From assembly GCA_964397655.1 (NCBI GenBank), contig CAYNKA010000027.1, positions 1 to 11,061 on the forward strand: DNA of 11,061 nucleotides. Direction: 5' to 3'. Numbering within the stretch: position 1 is the stretch's first letter; each line of letters begins with the position of its first letter. A model generated the notes under the pieces. It worked only from the letters and a program-made list of their open reading frames with translations. It was not told where the DNA came from and did not search any database. This stretch comes from CAYNKA01 sp964397655 (lineage in GTDB: Bacteria > Spirochaetota > Spirochaetia > DTKZ01). A program made the translations under genes and the position numbers. This document shows positions 6,109 through 11,061 of the stretch, piece after piece.

Positions 6109-6178
6109 GGCGGGAGAATCCGGCGGAACCGGCCGACCGAGAGTCCTCCCTCCGGTCGCGCGCCTCGATCCTCCCGCC
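6109..6178. repeat. Nested inverted repeats in the ferredoxin-flavoprotein intergenic region
   Basis: GGCGGGAG (6109-6116) is the exact reverse complement of CTCCCGCC (6171-6178). Inside it, CGACCG (6134-6139) pairs with CGGTCG (6153-6158). The 70-base GC-rich block can fold into a branched hairpin and lies between two divergent promoters, with no open frame I trust. It could be a transcript leader, a small RNA or a protein-binding region. In GC-rich DNA some of this is expected by chance. Confidence 0.3.
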
Positions 6179-6220
6179 GGAAAGCCGCGGAGGCGGGGTA
6201 TCAATCTAGGAAATGATTTG

Positions 6221-6274
6221 ATATATATTTTTTTATATATATTACTTGACCGATGTTCCAATACATGATAAGTT
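6221..6274 (+). promoter_or_regulatory. AT-rich promoter region (UP-element-like) of the flavoprotein gene
   Basis: An AT island, ATATATAT (6221-6228), six T, ATATATAT (6235-6242), sits immediately upstream of TTGACC (6246-6251), where an UP element would be. The -10 is less clear; TAAGTT (6269-6274) is at 17 bp and ATAAGT at 16 bp. The two ATATATAT arms also form an inverted repeat. The sharp contrast with the surrounding GC-rich DNA supports a promoter. The transcript would carry a short leader to the ATG at 6292. Confidence 0.5.
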
Positions 6275-6291
6275 TTCCTGCGGAGGAAACC

Positions 6292-8915
6292 ATGAAGATA
6301 GTAATCGTCGGTGGAGTCGCGGGCGGGGCCACGACCGCCGCCAGATTGAGAAGGAACGACGAAAAGGCGGAAATCGTCATGTTCGAGCGGGGAGCCTACG
6401 TCTCCTACGCCAACTGCGGTCTCCCGTATTACATAGGCGGAAGCATCGCCGAGCGGGACAAGCTCTTCGTGCAGACCCCGGAACTCTTCGAGCGGAACCT
6501 CAACGTCCGGGTGAGGGTGAATTCCGAGGTCACGGCCATCGACCGCGCGAAGAAGACCGTCGAAGTGCGCGACACCGAGACGGGCAGGGTCCATACCGAG
6601 TCCTACGACAAGCTCGTCCTCTCGCCGGGGGCCGAACCGGTGAAGCCCCCGATCCCCGGCATCAACGAGGAAGGGATATTCACCCTGCGGAGCGTCCCGG
6701 ACACCGACCGGATCAAGGCCTTCATCGACGAGAAGAAGCCCCNNNNNNNNNNNNNNNNNNNNNNNNNNNNNNNNNNNNNNNNNNNNNNNNNNNNNNNNNN
6801 NNNNNNNNNNNNNNNNNNNNNNNNNNNNNNNNNNNNNNNNNNCGGAGCGTCCCGGACACCGACCGGATCAAGGCCTTCATCGACGAGAAGAAGCCCCGGA
6901 GAGCGGTCATCGTGGGAGCCGGGTTCATCGGCCTGGAAATGGCGGAGAACCTGCACGACCGCGGCATCCTCGTAACCATCGTGGAGATGGCCGAGCAGGT
7001 CATGAACGTCGTGGACTACGAGATCGCGGCCGAGGTGCATCAACATCTCAAGACGAAGAACGTCGAGTTCTACCTGAAGGACGGGGTGGCCTCCTTCGCG
7101 AAGAACGGGGACAGGATCGCCATCACCCTGAAGAGCGGCAAGAAGATCGAGGCCGATCTCATCGTGCTCTCCATCGGCGTCCGGCCGGACGTCAAGCTCG
7201 CCAAGGCGGCCGGCCTCGAACTCGGCACGACCGGCGGGATCAAGGTAGACGAGTACCTCAGGACCTCCGACCCCGACGTCTACGCTGTCGGCGACGCGAT
7301 CGAATTCACGAGTCCCATCACCGGCAAGCCGAGCATCACCTACCTCGCCGGCCCGGCCAACAAGCAGGGAAGGATAGCGGCTGACAACATCGCGTTCGGG
7401 GACAAGGTCTCCTATCCGGGCCCGATCGCCACGGCGGTGGCCAAGGTTTTCGACCTCACCGTCGCCTCGACCGGCATGCCGGAGAAGGTGCTCAAGGCCC
7501 AGGGGATCCCCTACCAGGCGGTGAACACGCACTCCTCTTCCCATGCCGGCTACTATCCGGGAGCGAAGGGCCTCAGCATCAAGACGCTCTTCCACCCCGA
7601 GACGGGAAGGCTCTACGGCGCTCAGATCGTGGGCTACGAGGGCGTGGACAAACGGATCGACCTCGTGGCGTCGGTCCTCAGGAAGGGGGGAACGGTGCGC
7701 GACCTCACCGAGATCGAGCACGCCTATGCGCCGCCCTACTCCTCCGCCAAGGACCCGGTGAACATCGCGGGTTTCGTCGCCGAGAACATCATGACCGGCA
7801 AGAGCAGGCACATCTCGTGGGACAAGCTCCTCGAACACAACCTGTCGTCGGTTTTTCTCCTGGACGTCCGCACGAGCGAGGAGTACGCTCTCGGGACGAT
7901 CGAGGGGGCCGCGAACATTCCGCATTACGAGGTGAGGAAGCGCCTTTCGGAGATCCCGAGGGACAGGACCGTCGTCGTCTTCTGCGGCGTGGGGCTCAGG
8001 GCCTATCTCGCCGAAAGGATCCTGCGCCAGAACGGCTGGACCGACGTGTACAACCTTTCCGGCGGGTACAAGACCTACCAGATCGCGACGCAGAAGCAGA
8101 GCAACGAGGACATCTTCGAGAAGGACTTCATCGGCAAGGACGGCGGGATCTACCAGGCCGATCCCGAGCGGAAGGCCTCTGAAGGGCCGATAAAGGTCGT
8201 CGAAGTGAACGCCGTCGGCCTCCAGTGCCCCGGCCCCATCATGAAGCTCAAGACCGAGATCGAGAAGATCGCGGTCGGAGAGCGGATCTTCGAGACGGCC
8301 TCTGATCCCGGTTTCGCCAGGGATGTGAGATCCTGGTGCTCCATGACCGGCAACAAGCTCGTCGGCGTCGAGGAGGAAGGCGGTCTCGTGAAGGCCGTCA
8401 TCGAAAAGGGGGAGAAGCCGTCGTCCAAGGTGCCCGACTCGGCAGGGAACGAGGCGACCCTCGTCGTGTTCTCGAACGACATGGACCGGGCCCTCGCGAG
8501 TTTCGTCATAGCGAACGGAGCGGCCTCGGCGGGGAAGGACGTGACGATGTTCTTCACCTTCTGGGGTCTCTCGATCATCAAGAAGCGGGAGCGGACGCCG
8601 GTCAGGAAGGACTTCATGGGCAGGATGTTCGGCTGGATGCTTCCGAAGAATTCCCTCGGCCTCGGCCTATCGAAGATGAACTTCGGAGGGCTGGGATCGG
8701 TCATGATGAGGTTCAGGATGAAGCAGAAGAACGTGGACAGCCTCGAAAGCATGATCGACTCCGCGCTGAAGGCCGGCGTGAGGCTCGTCGCGTGCCAGAT
8801 GTCCATGGACGTGATGGGGATCAGGAAGGAGGAGCTCATCGACGGCGTGGTCATAGGCGGCGTGGCGGCCTATCTCGAACGGGCTTCCAAGAGCCAGGTG
8901 AATCTCTTCGTTTAG
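6292..8915 (+). CDS. CoA-disulfide reductase-rhodanese-TusA-DsrE fusion (persulfide/polysulfide reductase-like), interrupted by an assembly gap
   Basis: The start at 6292 follows GGAGG by five bases. As given, the frame shifts across 100 Ns (6743-6842), but the 55 bases on each side are identical. Removing the duplicated 155 bases leaves one frame of 822 residues, and the numbering below assumes that. Residues 1-450 form a pyridine nucleotide-disulfide oxidoreductase of the CoA-disulfide reductase group: FAD motif GGVAGGATTAARLRR at 7-21, single redox Cys42 in SYANCGLPYY, NAD(P)H motif VGAGFIGLE at 156-164, second FAD motif YAVGDA with D283. A rhodanese domain (about 455-548) has active-site C513 in FCGVGLRAY. 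A TusA-like domain (about 588-655) has C594 in GLQCPGP and also C631. A DsrE-like domain (about 669-822) has C783. Enzymes with the first two domains reduce CoA disulfide, CoA persulfide or polysulfide; TusA and DsrE proteins relay sulfane sulfur. A role in intramolecular persulfide transfer is inferred. The sensor kinase gene follows after 48 bases. Confidence 0.93.
6688..6897. repeat. Assembly gap flanked by identical 55-bp ends
   Basis: Bases 6688-6742 are repeated exactly at 6843-6897, on either side of 100 Ns (6743-6842). An overlap of exactly 55 suggests two contigs of a k=55 de Bruijn assembly placed side by side without merging. Removing 6688-6842 restores the reading frame of the flavoprotein gene, and residue K149-P150 runs into RRAVIVGAGFIG, the expected NAD(P)H-binding strand. 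I therefore regard the repeat and the gap as artefacts, not biology. Confidence 0.92.
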
Positions 8916-8963
8916 GGGAAAAAGGCTTGCGCGCGGATTCCGGAGGGATTACCATACCGGAAC

Positions 8964-10565
8964 ATGCGCTTCGGAATCCGCAATCTTCGTCTCGGGCTCC
9001 AGGCCCGCATAAGTCTCGTCGTCGTGGCGATCGTCCTCGTATCGCTCGGAATCGAGACTTTCTTCATCAAACGCCACATCGAGAACTACATCATCGCGGA
9101 GGAAGGCCAGCGGGTCCTCAACGTGGCCACGGCTACGGCTCAGGATCCCGACATCATCGCCGCGTTCAAACTGAAGGACCCCTCCTCCGTCATCCAGCCC
9201 ATAGCGGAAAAAATCCGCATGGCGACAGGCACGACCTTCGTGGTCGTCTTCAACATGGAGACGGTGCGCTATTCCCATCCCTTGCCGGACCGCATCGGGA
9301 AGCACTTCGTCGGCGGGGACGAGCTCGAGTCTCTCTCCGGCAAGCGCTACATCTCCCAGGCGCTCGGGACCCTCGGGGTCTCGCTCAGGGCCTTCGTCCC
9401 CATCTACTGGCCGGAGGAGCAGCAGATCGGGGTCGTCTCGGTCGGCAAGCTCCTCGTCCAGATCGAGGAGGAGACGAGGAGGCTCAGCCTCATCCTCTAC
9501 TACGCAGCCGGGGCGAGCCTCCTCATCGGCCTCGGGGGAGCCCTCTTCCTTTCGAGGAACATCAAGCGGACCCTCTTCGGCCTGGAGCCCCACGAGATCG
9601 CCACCCTCCACGAAGAGCGCAACGTCATCATCTCCTCGATCAAGGAAGGCATCATCGCGGTGGACTTATCGGGCAGGATCATCCTCATCAACGACAACGC
9701 CAAGAAGATCCTCGGCCTGAACGAGGACCTGCCGAGGAACTGCCGGATCTCCGACATCATTTCCAACTCCAAGCTTCCGGCGGTGATCGCCTCGGGGAAA
9801 CCCGACTACGACGAGGAGCAGTTCCTCGGCGACCACGTCGTGCTCGTCAACCGGATCCCCATGATCTCCGGAGGCAAGATAATCGGCGCCGTGTCCACCT
9901 TCCGCGACATGAGCGAGGTGAGGACCCTGGCGGAGGAACTCACCGCGGTCAAACAGTACGTGAACGGACTCCGCTCGCAGCACCACGAATTCCTCAACAA
10001 GCTCCACGTCATAGCCGGTCTCCTCCAGCTCGGGCGATACAAGGAGGCCGTGAAATACGCGGTAAGCGCGGTGTCCCGCGACCAGAGGATCTTCGACACT
10101 CTCAGGAAAAGCGTTCACACCCCCGCCGTGTCCGGCCTCCTCATCGCGAAGATAACCGAGGGCCGGGAAAACGAGATCGACGTGCAGATCGAAGGAGGCG
10201 CCTTTCCCGCGGTGCGGGAGGAATGCGTGAATTCCGTCGTGACCATCCTCGGCAACATCATCCAGAACTCGGTGGATTCCCTCAGGACGAGCGAACGGGA
10301 AGGGAAAAGAATCGTCGTGGAATTTACGGAAACCGAAAAGGACCTTATACTGGACGTCAAGGACAACGGGAACGGCATCCCTCCGGAGTTGCGGGACAGG
10401 ATCTTCGAGGAAGGCTTCACGTCGAAGACCGGAGCGCGCAACATGGGCCTCGGACTCTTTCTCGTACGCAGGCATCTGGACCGTCTCGGCGGAACCATCG
10501 AGTTCCGGCACGGGGAGGGCACCGAGTCGATCGTACGGATACCCAAGGAGACCATTCTGCCATGA
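8964..10565 (+). CDS. CitA/DcuS-type membrane sensor histidine kinase
   Basis: A 533-residue sensor. TM1 (about 13-34) and TM2 (about 175-197) bracket a periplasmic sCache-type domain containing R102-x2-H105-P, IGKHFVGGDE (111-120) and SLRAFVPI with R142, the pattern that binds citrate or C4-dicarboxylates in CitA and DcuS. A cytoplasmic PAS domain follows (from about 220). The dimerisation helix has SQHHEFLNKLHVIAGLLQ with phospho-acceptor H341 as usually placed in this Spo0B-like subfamily. The ATPase domain has N435 in GNIIQNSVDSL, D467-N-G in KDNGNGIPPE, and GLGLFLV from residue 495. All catalytic motifs are intact. It starts at ATG 8964; GGAGGG is 16 bases upstream, farther than normal, and no better in-frame start exists. 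It lies 48 bases after the flavoprotein gene and overlaps the response regulator by ATGA, so all three may be cotranscribed. The exact ligand is inferred only to the level of a carboxylate. Confidence 0.93.
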   Translation: MRFGIRNLRLGLQARISLVVVAIVLVSLGIETFFIKRHIENYIIAEEGQRVLNVATATAQDPDIIAAFKLKDPSSVIQPIAEKIRMATGTTFVVVFNMETVRYSHPLPDRIGKHFVGGDELESLSGKRYISQALGTLGVSLRAFVPIYWPEEQQIGVVSVGKLLVQIEEETRRLSLILYYAAGASLLIGLGGALFLSRNIKRTLFGLEPHEIATLHEERNVIISSIKEGIIAVDLSGRIILINDNAKKILGLNEDLPRNCRISDIISNSKLPAVIASGKPDYDEEQFLGDHVVLVNRIPMISGGKIIGAVSTFRDMSEVRTLAEELTAVKQYVNGLRSQHHEFLNKLHVIAGLLQLGRYKEAVKYAVSAVSRDQRIFDTLRKSVHTPAVSGLLIAKITEGRENEIDVQIEGGAFPAVREECVNSVVTILGNIIQNSVDSLRTSEREGKRIVVEFTETEKDLILDVKDNGNGIPPELRDRIFEEGFTSKTGARNMGLGLFLVRRHLDRLGGTIEFRHGEGTESIVRIPKETILP

Positions 10566-11061
10566 TTCGTGTCATGATCGTGGAAGACGACTTTATGGTG
10601 GCCGACATCAACAGGGGCATGACGGAGAGAATCAAGGAGTTCTCCGTCGTGAAGATCGCCTCGTCGGGAACGGAGGCGATCGAGTACCTCGAAGGAGACC
10701 CCGTCGACCTCGTCGTCCTCGACGTGTACCTCCCCGACATGCGGGGGATCGAGGTGCTCAAGACGGCGAGGAAGCGGGAATACCCCGTGGACTTCATCCT
10801 CGTGACGGCCGCGCACGACGCCTCGACCGTGGAGGAATCCCTCCGGTACGGCGTCGTCGACTACCTCATCAAGCCCTTCGAAATGGACCGCTATCTGGAG
10901 GCATTGGCGAATTTCGCGAAAAGGCGATCTTCGCTCTCCGGGGAAGCCCTTCTCGACCAGACCAGCCTCGACGAGGCCAGGGGCACCCAGCCGTCGGGCC
11001 GGCCGGCCGGACGTTTCCCCAAGGGGATCGCGAAACCGACGCTGGCCAAGATCGAGGCGGC
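10562..11061 (+). CDS. CitB/DcuR-family response regulator (partial, runs off the window)
   Basis: The ATG at 10562 overlaps the kinase stop codon (ATGA), so translation is probably coupled. 166 residues are visible. The receiver domain (about 1-120) has the acidic pair D9-D10, phospho-acceptor D54 in VVLDVYLPDM, T82 in ILVTAA, and K104 in YLIKPF, all as required. A linker rich in Gly, Ser and Pro follows, and from about 152 FPKGIAKPTLAKIEAA matches the start of the DNA-binding region of CitB/DcuR-type regulators. It should be phosphorylated by the adjacent kinase and activate carboxylate uptake or catabolism genes, which probably lie beyond the right edge. The end of the helix-turn-helix domain is not in the window. 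Confidence 0.93.
   Translation, partial: MIRVMIVEDDFMVADINRGMTERIKEFSVVKIASSGTEAIEYLEGDPVDLVVLDVYLPDMRGIEVLKTARKREYPVDFILVTAAHDASTVEESLRYGVVDYLIKPFEMDRYLEALANFAKRRSSLSGEALLDQTSLDEARGTQPSGRPAGRFPKGIAKPTLAKIEA

Noticed and set aside
5734..6594. Long minus-strand frame over the ferredoxin gene and the start of the flavoprotein gene
   Set aside because: It is antisense to or out of frame with well-supported genes, is rich in Arg and Pro, and crosses the promoters.
6843..6897. A true tandem duplication in the flavoprotein gene
   Set aside because: The copy is exact, abuts Ns on both sides, and would break the reading frame. A contig-overlap artefact explains all of this.
1..11061. CRISPR array, tRNA or rRNA gene, insertion sequence or attachment site
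   Set aside because: I looked for regularly spaced repeats, cloverleaf segments, transposase motifs and terminal repeats and found none.

Overview
The window is GC-rich, gene-dense bacterial DNA with mostly strong purine-rich ribosome binding sites. It suggests a motile, probably anaerobic diderm: it encodes a chemoreceptor behind a sigma-28-type promoter, a lipobox lipoprotein with Ser at +2, a small 2[4Fe-4S] ferredoxin, a persulfide/CoA-disulfide reductase fusion and a CitA/DcuS-type two-component system. A spirochaete or deltaproteobacterium-like host would fit, but nothing here fixes the phylum. A run of 100 Ns flanked by identical 55-bp ends marks this as a draft, possibly metagenomic, assembly.

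Layout. Positions 1-132 hold the edge of a neighbouring gene, for which two mutually exclusive readings exist. A consensus-like promoter (247-273) precedes a BrnA-type ribbon-helix-helix antitoxin (360-656) with no toxin beside it. A structured leader (784-896) with four alternating complementary hexamers and a hairpin that buries the Shine-Dalgarno precedes a 229-residue protein of unknown function (897-1586). Convergent to it is a secreted lipoprotein (1642-3069, minus) whose acidic and His residues are spaced like the metal site of NPP1/NLP proteins. A methyl-accepting chemotaxis protein (3313-4911) follows, divergent from the lipoprotein.

The second half is metabolic and sensory. A HpcH/HpaI-family aldolase (4949-5737, minus) lies downstream of a ferredoxin gene (5846-6016, minus), separated from it by a clear intrinsic terminator. 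Divergent from the ferredoxin, behind an AT-rich promoter region, is a large fusion protein (6292-8915): CoA-disulfide-reductase-like flavoprotein, rhodanese, TusA-like and DsrE-like domains. Its reading frame is broken only by the assembly gap; collapsing the duplicated 55-mer restores one frame of 822 residues. A CitA/DcuS-type sensor kinase (8964-10565) and its response regulator (10562 to the window end) follow on the same strand, overlapping by ATGA.

Working together (inference): the ferredoxin and flavoprotein fusion probably belong to low-potential electron transfer and sulfane-sulfur handling. The kinase/regulator pair probably senses an extracellular carboxylate and controls genes beyond the right edge. 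The most unusual items are the alternating-hexamer leader RNA, the NPP1-like bacterial lipoprotein, the orphan BrnA and the four-domain persulfide enzyme.
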